Source of the DNA: JACVRW01 sp963850205
GTDB taxonomy: Bacteria; Actinomycetota; Thermoleophilia; Solirubrobacterales; Thermoleophilaceae
Length of the DNA stretch: 64,000 bases
Direction of reading: 5' to 3'
Assembly: GCA_963850205.1 (NCBI GenBank)
Contig: CAWKKJ010000008.1
Span: forward strand, 1 to 64,000
Shown: positions 33,587 through 40,848 of the stretch, piece after piece
Position numbering within the stretch: position 1 is the first letter of the stretch
How the letters are laid out: each line of letters starts with the position of its first letter
The notes under the pieces: model-generated
What the model was told of the DNA's origin: nothing
What the model saw: the letters and a program-made list of their open reading frames with translations, nothing else
Database searches by the model: none
Program-made: the position numbers and the translations under genes

Positions 33587-34206
33587 GCTTGCTCCTCACC
33601 TCGGGCGATCCGGTCGACCTCGAGGTGGTGATCACCCATCAGGTACCGATGTGGATGACGGTCAAGCCTCGGTGCCTCGAAGCCGTCCGCCTCGACGGTC
33701 TTTACGAGGTGCAGCAGCTGACCGACACGCGGGTCGCTGCGCACAACCTGGGCGGCCTGGTTGGGTGGGTAGCCGTAGCCGTCGCTGACGATGCCGACGA
33801 TGGTGTTCTCGTCGGCGACGAGTTGGGCGAGCGCGTCGCGCAGCTCGAGCAGGCCGGCGTTGACACGTTCGAGGCTGGTGCCCGAGTCGACCTGCTCTTC
33901 GACCCGCTCGACAACGGAGCGCCGGCGGAACTCGTCACGCTGCTCGGTGACGGTGGCGAGCTTGGCGACCAGCTCCTCGTACTGCTCCCACGACTCGTGA
34001 TCCGAGAGGTCGTAGCCGATGGAGCCGCTCTCGCGCACCTGGGCCTGCTCGCTTGAGATGCGGGCTTTGAGCGTGGAGGCAGGCTTCGCCGCCTGGGCGA
34101 CTGCCGCGTCAAGCTCGGCGAGGCGGGCGCTGGCCGGGCCGCTGCTTTGGGCGGGAGAATCAGTGGCCGAGCCACCCGCAGCGGCGGTCTTGGTTCGCGG
34201 CGACAT
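33583..34206 (-). CDS. Hypothetical coiled-coil protein of the phage-like cluster
   Basis: A 207-residue protein: low-complexity N terminus, a long coiled-coil region (LAELDAAVAQAAKPASTLKA, EQYEELVAKLATVTEQRDEF, ERVEEQVDSGTSLERVNAGL), and a small globular end (NTIVGIVSDGYGYPPNQAAQ, DPRVGQLLHLVKTVEADG). ATG 34206 shares its A with the TGA of the zinc-ribbon gene, and the 3' end overlaps the next gene as GTGA. The layout recalls scaffold or head-tail accessory proteins, but no specific match can be claimed. Confidence 0.6.
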   Translation of the reverse strand: MSPRTKTAAAGGSATDSPAQSSGPASARLAELDAAVAQAAKPASTLKARISSEQAQVRESGSIGYDLSDHESWEQYEELVAKLATVTEQRDEFRRRSVVERVEEQVDSGTSLERVNAGLLELRDALAQLVADENTIVGIVSDGYGYPPNQAAQVVRSDPRVGQLLHLVKTVEADGFEAPRLDRHPHRYLMGDHHLEVDRIARGEEQA

Positions 34207-34475
34207 CACGCGGCCGAGGGGGGCGAAGACGGCGACGGCGTGGATGGCCGTGCTCCGCCGCCGCCGCCCTCCGCCGCGAGCGCTCGCGGCGCCACGTCCG
34301 GCTCCTGGCCGGGCGAGGTTTGGGCCAGGGTGACTGGGAGTGCGACGATCTCGTAGGTCGTCGCCCGAGCACCGCATTGGAGACAAGCCCGGCGCCGTCG
34401 GATGACGCCGCGCTTGGTCTGCCGGGTCTCGAGAACCTGGGTAGCCGTACCAGCGCTACACGTAGGGCACTTCAC
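34206..34475 (-). CDS. NrdR-like zinc-ribbon protein without an ATP-cone
   Basis: An 89-residue protein. MKCPTCSAGTATQVLETRQT followed by IRRRRACLQCGARATTYEIV reproduces the zinc-ribbon DNA-binding domain of NrdR (Cys pairs at 3/6 and 33/36) including the basic RRRR turn. The NrdR ATP-cone that senses nucleotides is absent and is replaced by a Gly/Pro/Ser tail. A stand-alone ribbon of this type could act as a small regulator in the phage-like cluster of which it is the first gene. GTG start. Confidence 0.65.
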   Translation of the reverse strand: MKCPTCSAGTATQVLETRQTKRGVIRRRRACLQCGARATTYEIVALPVTLAQTSPGQEPDVAPRALAAEGGGGGARPSTPSPSSPPSAA

Positions 34476-34608
34476 GACTCGCAGGTTACGGGAGTCGGCG
34501 GACGTTACTGACCGATGGTCAGCAGCCGAGGGCCGAGGGGACGGGTGCTGTCGCCACTACGACTTCGGTGCTGGCACGCCCACGCGCATGGTGCGGCGCG
34601 GCGGCGCG

Positions 34609-34896
34609 TTACCCCGGTCCCACCTCGGCCTTGATCTCGCAGCGGTCGATCGAGGCGCGCGTCCCTGGCGTGTCCGCCGGGTCCATCGCGTCGAGTGCGC
34701 CCTCCGCTGCCGACATGTCGTCGGCCGTCTCGAAGAGCTGAATCACGACTGCGGTGCGCTGGGCCGGGTCGTGGAGAATCTGGAGGCCCTTGGCCGGGAT
34801 GTCCACGGGCGGTCCCTCGCTCGCCTCAACCTCGTCCAAGCGCCCGGCCAGGTGATCCGGATCCACATCCGTGAACCTGACCACGCGTGCGTACAT
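34609..34896 (-). CDS. Dimeric alpha/beta-barrel (ABM-like) protein
   Basis: A 95-residue protein with the ferredoxin-like pattern of antibiotic-biosynthesis-monooxygenase-type proteins: YARVVRFTDVDPDHL, KGLQILHDPAQRTAVVIQLF, DDMSAAEGALDAMD. AAGGGGAG precedes the ATG. Such proteins are small enzymes or ligand binders; no catalytic residue can be assigned. It stands alone between the phage-like cluster and the TetR gene. Confidence 0.75.
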   Translation of the reverse strand: MYARVVRFTDVDPDHLAGRLDEVEASEGPPVDIPAKGLQILHDPAQRTAVVIQLFETADDMSAAEGALDAMDPADTPGTRASIDRCEIKAEVGPG

Positions 34897-34991
34897 GGAT
34901 ACTCCCCTTCGGTCGCCAGTGAGCAGAACCTACAGGGCGGCTTCGGTAGTTGCGCAAAGCACCAGCGGGGCCCAATTGCTGCGCTGGAATC

Positions 34992-35618
34992 TCAGCGACG
35001 AGATACGCGGCGGTTAGGCGTGGGTGGGGTGCCGAAGGTGCGCAGGACGTGTTCGACCGTGGAGGCGAGCAGTTCGTGGGTGGCTTCGCGGGTGGCTTCG
35101 CCTTGTAGCCAGCGGCGGGTGGCGGAGCGGTTGAGTCCGGTCCAGCATTCGAGTGCGTAGCGCAGCCGGGGCGAGTCCTCCTTGGCGATGTCGGCGTGGC
35201 GAGCGGCGACCAGCGCAACGGCACGGCGCACCAGCCCGGTGACGACGGCCCTGATGTCGGGGTCGGCGATGTCCTCGCCGCGCCCGAGCGTGCCGAGCCA
35301 GATCGCGCGGTTGTCCTCGGTCCATTCCAGCCAGCGCGATACGTCATCGGCCACCCGGGCGCGGGCGCTGCGGCCCACGGGCGGAGGGAGTTGCTCCTCG
35401 CGCACGGCGCCGAGCCGCTCGAGCAGCGCGATGTAGACCTGCTTGCGGCCGCCGAAGTAGTGGTGCACCAGTCCCCTGGTGACGCCGGCGGAGCTGGCGA
35501 TGTCCTCGACCGAGACCTCGTCGTAGCCGCGCTCTGCGAACAGCGCGTTAGCGGCGTCAAGGATCTGGTCGCGGCGCTGCTCGGGATCGAGGCGGCTGTA
35601 CTTCGTCGTCGGGTTCAT
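34992..35618 (-). CDS. TetR-family transcriptional repressor
   Basis: A 208-residue regulator. N-terminal HTH (about 15-62) shows DQILDAANALFAERGYDEVS, VEDIASSAGVTRGLVHHYFG, typical of TetR. The C-terminal ligand domain is all-helical and ends in a basic low-complexity tail. It is divergent from the secreted-protein gene at 35703; a perfect palindrome lies between them and overlaps the promoter of that gene, so the regulator probably controls both. Confidence 0.93.
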   Translation of the reverse strand: MNPTTKYSRLDPEQRRDQILDAANALFAERGYDEVSVEDIASSAGVTRGLVHHYFGGRKQVYIALLERLGAVREEQLPPPVGRSARARVADDVSRWLEWTEDNRAIWLGTLGRGEDIADPDIRAVVTGLVRRAVALVAARHADIAKEDSPRLRYALECWTGLNRSATRRWLQGEATREATHELLASTVEHVLRTFGTPPTPNRRVSRR

Positions 35619-35638
35619 AAGACGAGTTTAAGAGGTTG

Positions 35639-35667
35639 TTGACGATACGTCAAGAAGCTGTTAGCAT
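35639..35667 (+). promoter_or_regulatory. Promoter of the secreted-protein gene overlapping a TetR-type operator
   Basis: TTGACG (35639-35644) and TAGCAT (35662-35667) are separated by exactly 17 bp, a good sigma-70-type promoter for the gene at 35703. The -35 box is one arm of the palindrome TTGACGATACGTCAA (35639-35653), with 6-bp arms and a 3-bp centre; with one mismatch per arm it extends outward by two more bases. A repressor bound here would block the promoter and lies 21 bp from the tetR start codon. Confidence 0.7.
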
Positions 35668-35702
35668 GTCGCCAACAAGGCACCCTTCACAAGGAGACAC
35701 GC

Positions 35703-36269
35703 ATGAAGAAGTTCCTACTCATCGGCGTGGCGCTTGTCGCCATGCTCGCAATTCCGGCGTCGGCTTCGGCTGACGTGCCGCGCTGTGAGGCTCCCGTCAC
35801 GAGCACTACCGTGGCGACGTTCACGGCCCTTCAGCCGAAGGACACGGAGCACCAATTCGTCAACGTGTGGAAGCACGACTACACGGTCACGGTCGCCCCG
35901 GACGGTTCCTTCACCGGCACCGGCATCGTGACCGACAACGGCGGCGCGTTCGCCTGGGACGAGACCATCACCGGCTCGTCCGACAGCGACTCGATCAGCT
36001 TCAAGACCATCCCGACCGGAGCGGCCACTGGCGGCGCGACGTTCAGGGTGACCGATGCGGCGTTCAACATCGAGGTTGACGTTGACGACGAGAACACCTG
36101 GCAGGCCAACGACATCCAGATGAAGATCTCGCCGCTGGTGTTCAGCAGCAGCACGACCGATGGCCTGAACCACGGCCAGTACGTCAAGGCGGCTGGCGGC
36201 GGCAGTGTCGCGGCGAAGAAGTGCGCCGGGATGCCGACCGTCTCCAAGCAGGGCACGCTCCTCCCATAG
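35703..36269 (+). CDS. Secreted protein of unknown function under TetR control
   Basis: A 188-residue protein with a textbook signal peptide (KKFLLIGVALVAMLAIPASASA, cut before DVPRC) and an AAGGAG SD 7 nt before the ATG. The mature part is beta-rich (HDYTVTVAPDGSFTGTGIV, GGAFAWDETITGSSDSDSIS) with two or three Cys, and has no membrane anchor. No family recognised. Codon usage is less G+C-rich than neighbours. A rho-independent terminator follows, so it is a single-gene unit. Confidence 0.85.
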   Translation: MKKFLLIGVALVAMLAIPASASADVPRCEAPVTSTTVATFTALQPKDTEHQFVNVWKHDYTVTVAPDGSFTGTGIVTDNGGAFAWDETITGSSDSDSISFKTIPTGAATGGATFRVTDAAFNIEVDVDDENTWQANDIQMKISPLVFSSSTTDGLNHGQYVKAAGGGSVAAKKCAGMPTVSKQGTLLP

Positions 36270-36287
36270 TCCGCAGCATCTGAATCT

Positions 36288-36323
36288 GAGGCCCCCGTCA
36301 TTCGTGGCGGGGGTCTCATTTTT
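36288..36323 (+). terminator. Rho-independent terminator after the secreted-protein gene
   Basis: GAGGCCCCCG (36288-36297) pairs with CGGGGGTCTC (36308-36317) with one G-T wobble, around a 10-nt loop, followed by ATTTTT. Confidence 0.85.
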
Positions 36324-36340
36324 CGGCTGATTGACGGGAG

Positions 36341-36382
36341 CGACCAGGGAAACCTGGTCGTTGCCGCCAGTCGACCGACTGG
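36341..36382 (+). promoter_or_regulatory. Two adjacent perfect inverted repeats in the leader of the small-peptide/xre unit
   Basis: CGACCAGG-GAAA-CCTGGTCG (36341-36360) is a perfect 8-bp hairpin with a GNRA-type tetraloop. CCAGTCGACCGACTGG (36367-36382) is a perfect 7-bp dyad with a 2-bp centre. They share the words CGACC/CCAG. They end 21 bp before the peptide ATG and could be an RNA switch in the leader, operators for the encoded Xre protein, or both. A TTGACG at 36331 lacks a clear -10 partner. Confidence 0.5.
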
Positions 36383-36403
36383 GACAACGAGCAAGGAGAA
36401 ACG

Positions 36404-36481
36404 ATGATCACCGTACTTAGCATCTGCGCCCTGGCCACGCTTCTTGTGATGGCGATGACCGTGGCGACGCCGAAACCCTGA
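36404..36481 (+). CDS. 25-residue hydrophobic peptide translationally coupled to xre
   Basis: AAGGAG lies 6 nt before ATG 36404. The peptide starts MITVLSICALATLLVMAM and ends TVATPKP: one membrane-length hydrophobic segment and a short polar tail. Its TGA shares the A with the ATG of the Xre gene (TGATG at 36479-36483), so the ribosome that ends here can start the regulator. Size and character resemble small membrane peptides such as type I toxins or regulatory leader peptides. The coupling and good SD make it more than a chance frame, but no homologue can be claimed. Confidence 0.55.
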   Translation: MITVLSICALATLLVMAMTVATPKP

Positions 36482-36804
36482 TGAAGAAGGCCATTGCCCC
36501 CAGGGCTGTCCTTGTGGTCGCCGGCACCCTCGCCGCCGACGAGCTCGAGAAGCAGCGCGCCGAGCACACCGCCACCCGCCGGCACGCCCAACATGTCGGC
36601 CGCAACATCCGCGCCATCCGCCGGCAGCGAGGGCTCACCCAGGAGCGGCTGTCGCTGATGCTCGACCTCCGGCGCAGGAACACCGTGTCCAACTGGGAAC
36701 GCGGGGTCCACGCGCCCGACGCCGCCCACCTGGAACGGCTGGCCGCTGTCCTCGAGGTCCACTGGACCGACTTTTACCGCCGGGACGACGGCGGCTCGGA
36801 CTAG
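36481..36804 (+). CDS. Xre-family (HTH_3) transcriptional regulator
   Basis: A 107-residue protein. Residues about 38-98 form a Cro/CI-type HTH (GRNIRAIRRQRGLTQERLSL, then RNTVSNWERGVHAPDAAHLE, LAAVLEVHWTDFYR). The N-terminal 35 residues are helical and charged. Translation is probably coupled to the 25-residue peptide upstream, and paired inverted repeats in the leader are candidate operators. It may regulate its own unit. Confidence 0.88.
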   Translation: MKKAIAPRAVLVVAGTLAADELEKQRAEHTATRRHAQHVGRNIRAIRRQRGLTQERLSLMLDLRRRNTVSNWERGVHAPDAAHLERLAAVLEVHWTDFYRRDDGGSD

Positions 36805-36910
36805 CCCCCAGTCGGCGGGGGCGCGGGAACGGCCGAGGGCCGCCCCGCTCGCGCCCGCCACGGCAAGGGTGAGCCGCGGCCCCGGCGAAGCAGCCGACGC
36901 GAGAAGTTCG

Positions 36911-37038
36911 CCCCCCCCCCGCTCCGAACATTCTCCGAACATCGCTGCCAGCACAAGCGCCTATCTGCGGTCGAGCCGGGGCCCTCGCCACTCCTAGCGC
37001 CGCGAGTTCGATGCCCGCTCGGTGCACGCTCGGTGCAC
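36911..37038. repeat. Short direct repeats in the 296-bp gene-free stretch next to tRNA-Met
   Basis: The stretch 36805-37100 has no plausible gene. It holds a run of ten C (36911-36920), CTCCGAACAT twice with one base between (36922-36931, 36933-36942), and GCTCGGTGCAC twice in tandem (37017-37027, 37028-37038). All lie just beyond the 3' end of the minus-strand tRNA-Met, a common place for integrase-related repeats, though no integrase gene is present. Confidence 0.6.
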
Positions 37039-37100
37039 AGGGGACTCGCGCTCGTGGCTGCGATCCCCCTCGATCCCGCTGGTGGTGCGAGACCAAGCGA

Positions 37101-37173
37101 TGGGCCGGGGAGGATTCGAACCTCCGACCGACGGATTATGAGTCCGCTGCTCTAACCGCTGAGCTACCGGCCC
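37101..37173 (-). tRNA. tRNA-Met (anticodon CAU; elongator, or possibly Ile2)
   Basis: A 73-nt cloverleaf: acceptor GGGCCGG / CCGGCCC, D arm GCTC-GAGC, anticodon stem GCGGA / TCCGT with loop CTCATAA, T arm GGAGG-TTCGAAT-CCTCC, discriminator A. No encoded CCA. The CAU anticodon is shared by elongator Met and by tRNA-Ile2 (lysidine-modified). The body resembles actinobacterial elongator Met more closely, but sequence alone does not fully settle this. Confidence 0.93.
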
Positions 37174-37250
37174 TCGGGCCCGCATCGTAGAACCAGAAAC
37201 GGATGAGGCATGGCGAACCCGTCCGGTGGCCGGTTAGGTTGTCCACCGGA

Positions 37251-38885
37251 ATGCGGAAGTGGGTTCCCCTGCTGCTGCTGGCCTCTGCCCAGTTCGTGAT
37301 GGTGCTCGACACGAGCGTCATGAACGTGGCGATCTCGCAGATCGTCGAGGACCTGGATACCTCGATCCAGGGGGTCCAGACGGCGATCACGTTGTACACG
37401 CTGGTGATGGCGGCGTTCATGCTGCTGGGCGCGAAGCTCGGCGACATCCTTGGGCGCAATCGCGCGTTTGCGATCGGTCTCGTGATCTACGGCGTGGGCT
37501 CGCTCACCACGGCGGTGAGTCCCGACCTCACCGTGCTGCTGATCGGCTGGTCGGGCATCGAGGGGTTCGGCGCGGTGCTCGTAATCCCGGCGATCGCCGC
37601 CCTCACGGCCGCCGGCTACGAGGGCCGCGAGCGGGCGCTGGCCTACGCGCTGCTCGGTGGGGTGGCCGCGATCGCCGTTGCCGCCGGCCCGCTCATCGGC
37701 GGCTGGGTGACGACGGAGTTCACGTGGCGCTACGTGTTCGCCGCCGAGACCGCCGTGATGGTGGTCATCTTGCTGTTCCTGGGCCAGATTCCCAAGGCCG
37801 AGGCCTCAGCCCACCGGACGCGGCTCGACGTGGTCGGCGTGGTGCTTTCGGCCGCCGGCCTCGGGCTGATGGTGTTCGCCATCCTGCGCAGCAGCGTGTG
37901 GGGGTTCGTACAGCCCCGCACGCCGCCGACCATCGGCGGCACGGAGATCACCCCGCTGGGCTTCTCCCCCGTGCCCTTCCTGGTCCTCGCCGGTCTGGGC
38001 CTCCTCGCCGCATTCGTCGCATGGCAGCGCCGGCGTGCGCGCCTCGGGCAGGATCAGCTGCTGGACCCGACGGTGCTCCGCGTCGCACAGCTGCGAGCGG
38101 GGCTCTCAACCCTGCTGGGGCAGCAGCTCGTCCTGATGGGGGTGTTCTTCGTCATCCCGGTCTACCTGCAGGTGGTGCTCGGCCTCGACGCGTTCGAGAC
38201 GGGAAAGCGCCTGCTCCCGCTGTCGCTGTCGATGCTCGTCTTCGCCCTTCTCGGCCCGCGCATGGCGGCCCGCCGCTCGCCGCGCACCGTCGCCCAGTTG
38301 GGGCTCGTCGCCGTCGGTATCGGCTCGTTCGTGATGCTGGCCACCCTCGACGTGACCCTCAACGACACGGGCTTCCGGATCGCGCTCGCCCTGATCGGCG
38401 CCGGGGGCGGCCTGCTGGCGTCGCAGCTCGGGAACGTGATCATGTCGTCCGTTCCACCCGAGAAGTCGAGCGAGGGAGGCGGGCTGCAGGGCACCGCCCA
38501 GAACCTCGGCTCATCGCTCGGGACCGCGATCATCGGCGCCGTTCTGCTCGCGTCGCTGGCCACAGGCTTCAGCGAGCGCATCGCCACCAACCCGGATATC
38601 CCGGCGGACGCGCGGGCCACCATCAGCGCGACGGCCGAGGAGGGAATCGACATCGTGCCCGTGGACGACGTCGAGAAGGCCGCGGTTGAGGGCGGGCTCA
38701 CCCAGCGCCAGGCCGACGCTGTCGCCGGCGACTACGGCGATGCCCAGCTCGTGGCGCTGCGGCTGGCCCTCGGCACCGTCGCGCTGGCGGCCGTGCTGCT
38801 GCTGTGGTTCACCCGGGAGCTGCCCACGCGGTCCCTCGCCGAGAGCGCCAGCGACGCAGCGGCCGAGGCACCTGCCCCGGCCTAG
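37251..38885 (+). CDS. MFS multidrug exporter of the DHA2 (14-helix) type
   Basis: A 544-residue transporter with about 14 membrane helices. ASAQFVMVLDTSVMNVAISQI in helix 1 (motif D1, parts), GAKLGDILGRNRAF (motif A) and GGVAAIAVAAGPLIGGWVT (motif C, the antiporter signature) are diagnostic of drug:H+ antiporters. Substrate cannot be inferred. ATG 37251 gives the normal N terminus; a TTAGGT box 11 nt upstream without SD suggests a leaderless transcript. Confidence 0.93.
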   Translation: MRKWVPLLLLASAQFVMVLDTSVMNVAISQIVEDLDTSIQGVQTAITLYTLVMAAFMLLGAKLGDILGRNRAFAIGLVIYGVGSLTTAVSPDLTVLLIGWSGIEGFGAVLVIPAIAALTAAGYEGRERALAYALLGGVAAIAVAAGPLIGGWVTTEFTWRYVFAAETAVMVVILLFLGQIPKAEASAHRTRLDVVGVVLSAAGLGLMVFAILRSSVWGFVQPRTPPTIGGTEITPLGFSPVPFLVLAGLGLLAAFVAWQRRRARLGQDQLLDPTVLRVAQLRAGLSTLLGQQLVLMGVFFVIPVYLQVVLGLDAFETGKRLLPLSLSMLVFALLGPRMAARRSPRTVAQLGLVAVGIGSFVMLATLDVTLNDTGFRIALALIGAGGGLLASQLGNVIMSSVPPEKSSEGGGLQGTAQNLGSSLGTAIIGAVLLASLATGFSERIATNPDIPADARATISATAEEGIDIVPVDDVEKAAVEGGLTQRQADAVAGDYGDAQLVALRLALGTVALAAVLLLWFTRELPTRSLAESASDAAAEAPAPA

Positions 38886-39278
38886 TCAGCCCACGAACAG
38901 CAGCCGCCGCATTCCCGCCAGCGACCGCTCGGGGCCGGGCCAGTGCTCGCGGAGAAGGTCGTCGCCGGCCGCCCGGAGCACCAGGCGCAGGACGATGGCG
39001 AGCACGATCGCGTCGTCGAGCTGCCCGGCCACGGGAACGAAATCGGGGACCAGGTCGAAGGGGAGCGCCAGGTAGCCGGCCAGCCCCGCCAGCAGCGCCT
39101 TGCTGCGCCGGGGTAGCCGCGGGTCGGCGAGCAGGCGGGTCACCAGCACGATGCAATCGGGGACGAAGCGCACCCAGGCCAGGGCGTCCGCACGCCGGCC
39201 GGCGGCCATCAGGCCCAGGACCAGCGCCAGATACAGGCCGGCGACGAGCACAAGGCCGGCGGGCAGCCACTCGGTCAC
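38886..39278 (-). CDS. DUF1232 (YkvA-like) membrane protein
   Basis: A 130-residue protein: one N-terminal membrane helix (5-25), then the DUF1232 core with LPRRSKALLAGLAGYLALPFDLVPDFVPVAGQLDDAIVLA (parts: AGYLALPFDLVPDF and GQLDDAIVLA). The Pro-Phe-Asp-Leu-x-Pro-Asp motif is diagnostic. Function unknown. Its stop touches the MFS stop, tail to tail with no spacer. Confidence 0.9.
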   Translation of the reverse strand: MTEWLPAGLVLVAGLYLALVLGLMAAGRRADALAWVRFVPDCIVLVTRLLADPRLPRRSKALLAGLAGYLALPFDLVPDFVPVAGQLDDAIVLAIVLRLVLRAAGDDLLREHWPGPERSLAGMRRLLFVG

Positions 39279-39288
39279 GAGGGCGACT

Positions 39289-39801
39289 CTACCGGGGCCC
39301 GGCCAGCTGCCGGACGGCGCGTGAGAGCGCGTTCATCGCCGCGGCGTCGGCCAGGATGATGCTGGTCTGGGCCCGGGCCTGGATGGACAGGGTCTCCGGG
39401 GACTGAGGGAACGTGAGCCGCGCCGCGGCGATATCGCCGGCCAGGGCCAGGCGGCTTACCGCGGCGGCCAGGTCGCGATGGGTAGATCGGGCAGATGCGG
39501 GCGGCCGGAGCGCGTCGAGTCGCCCGCGCGCCTCGCGCACTCCCGAGGCGAACCTCCGCAGCCGCCGCGCCGCCTCCCGCGGCCCGCGGCGCTGGTCCAC
39601 CTCGTTGAGGGTCGGAAGGGCCCAGACGCTGCTCCTGTCGACCCGGTCGGCAAGTCGCTCGATCGCCACCCGGTACCGCGCCGCCGCGGCGGGCTCCGTG
39701 TCCTCCTCGCCCATGCAGCCCGCGCCGGCCGTCGAGGCCGCGGCGGCCAGCAGCAGGAGGGCCCTACCGGACCGCCTTGTCCAACGCGGCCTCCAGCTCA
39801 T
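39289..39801 (-). CDS. Putative lipoprotein of unknown function
   Basis: About 170 residues. The N terminus ends in a lipobox (ASTAGAGC) so the mature protein starts at Cys and is lipid-anchored. The rest is helical and Arg/Ala-rich (YRVAIERLADRVDRSSVWAL, RDLAAAVSRLALAGDIAAAR). It overlaps the 3' end of the upstream thioredoxin-like gene by 38 bp if the ATG at 39801 is used, so a later start is possible. Confidence 0.7.
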   Translation of the reverse strand: MSWRPRWTRRSGRALLLLAAAASTAGAGCMGEEDTEPAAAARYRVAIERLADRVDRSSVWALPTLNEVDQRRGPREAARRLRRFASGVREARGRLDALRPPASARSTHRDLAAAVSRLALAGDIAAARLTFPQSPETLSIQARAQTSIILADAAAMNALSRAVRQLAGPR

Positions 39802-40798
39802 CGGCACTGTAGGCGCCCTCCAGGCGCTCGACGACCTGGCCCTTGCGATTGATCGCGAACAGCCAGGGCTCGGTGGGAAGCTGCCACGCGGCCACCTGGG
39901 GCCGGAAGCCCTTCTCGATCGTGTTGTCCCGGTAGATCTCCATGTGGATGAACTCGGCCTCGTCGCCGCGATCGGCCTTCACCTGCTCGGCGATGTCGAC
40001 CACCGGGCCGCAGACCCGGCTCTGGCAGAGCTGGGGAGTGGCGAACACCAGCACCACCGGCTCCTTGCCCACCACGTCCGCGAAGTCCGCCTCGTGCATC
40101 GAGGAGGCGGGGATGCGCGTGTCGATCGAGGCCACGTCGCCGGCCACGTCGGCCTTGGTCGGGGTGTGAATCCGCGGCGCGGGCTCGCCCGCGCGCGGCA
40201 CGGGGTCGTCGGCGGGCTTCCCCACGCTGACGCCCGGGGTGGCCGGAGTGGCCGCCACCAAGCGGTCGTCGAGCCGGGCGATCCCGAGCATCTCGTACTG
40301 CCCGGGCTCCTCGAACGGCACATCGGCGATGTAGACCGACTGCGCCGAGTCGGGATCCTGAGCCGACTGCTGGCTCTGGAACGAGGGCTTGACCTCGAGC
40401 GACTCGTAGCGCGCCCCGTACGGCCCCATCGCCGGCCCGCCGCCCTCCGGCGCGAAGTAGACGACCACCTCCGCGTTGGCGATCTGGGCCCGGTCGCGCT
40501 CGAACAGACCGAAGCCGAAGCGGTTCTCCCCGGTGGTGAGGACGGAGACCGACGGCGCCAGCACCGGCCCTCCCTCGGGGAGGCCGCGGCGCAGCTCCGC
40601 AAGGGTCTTGCCCTTGGGCTTGGGGAACTCGGCCGGATCGGCAGGCGGGGGCGGAGCGCTGGACATGCCCTCGCGATCGTCGCCGCCGCAGCCGGCGATA
40701 AGCGCGCAGGCGGACAGCACGACGGCAAGCAGAGCACAGCGAGGCACGGCGGCAGAGGGTATAGACGCCCTTTGGAGTCGACGGCGGGTGTCGTGCAT
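39764..40798 (-). CDS. Thioredoxin-fold lipoprotein with a C-x4-C site
   Basis: A 344-residue lipoprotein (lipobox LIAGC, Cys37) followed by a Pro-rich linker, a beta-sandwich-like middle (RFGFGLFERDRAQIANAEVV, YIADVPFEEPGQYEMLGIAR) and a C-terminal thioredoxin fold (VVLVFATPQLCQSRVCGPVV, FIHMEIYRDN, TEPWLFAINRKGQVVERLEG). The redox pair is separated by four residues instead of the usual two, as in SCO-like or specialised TlpA proteins. It could deliver electrons or metal on the outside of the membrane. ATG 40798 precedes the signal sequence. Confidence 0.85.
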   Translation of the reverse strand: MHDTRRRLQRASIPSAAVPRCALLAVVLSACALIAGCGGDDREGMSSAPPPPADPAEFPKPKGKTLAELRRGLPEGGPVLAPSVSVLTTGENRFGFGLFERDRAQIANAEVVVYFAPEGGGPAMGPYGARYESLEVKPSFQSQQSAQDPDSAQSVYIADVPFEEPGQYEMLGIARLDDRLVAATPATPGVSVGKPADDPVPRAGEPAPRIHTPTKADVAGDVASIDTRIPASSMHEADFADVVGKEPVVLVFATPQLCQSRVCGPVVDIAEQVKADRGDEAEFIHMEIYRDNTIEKGFRPQVAAWQLPTEPWLFAINRKGQVVERLEGAYSADELEAALDKAVR

Positions 40799-40848
40799 CC
40801 TTAACCCAGCGTTCACGTAGTCTTCCCGCCCCCGAGGAGGAGCCAACT

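Noticed and set aside
36316..36954. Minus-strand frame of 212 codons opposite the peptide/xre unit
   Set aside because: Antisense shadow; the plus strand has an SD, coupled start and a clear HTH.
29700..37173. attL/attR pair formed by a duplicated tRNA-Met 3' end
   Set aside because: No second copy of the tRNA 3' sequence was noticed on the left side and no integrase gene is present; a full repeat search was not possible by eye.
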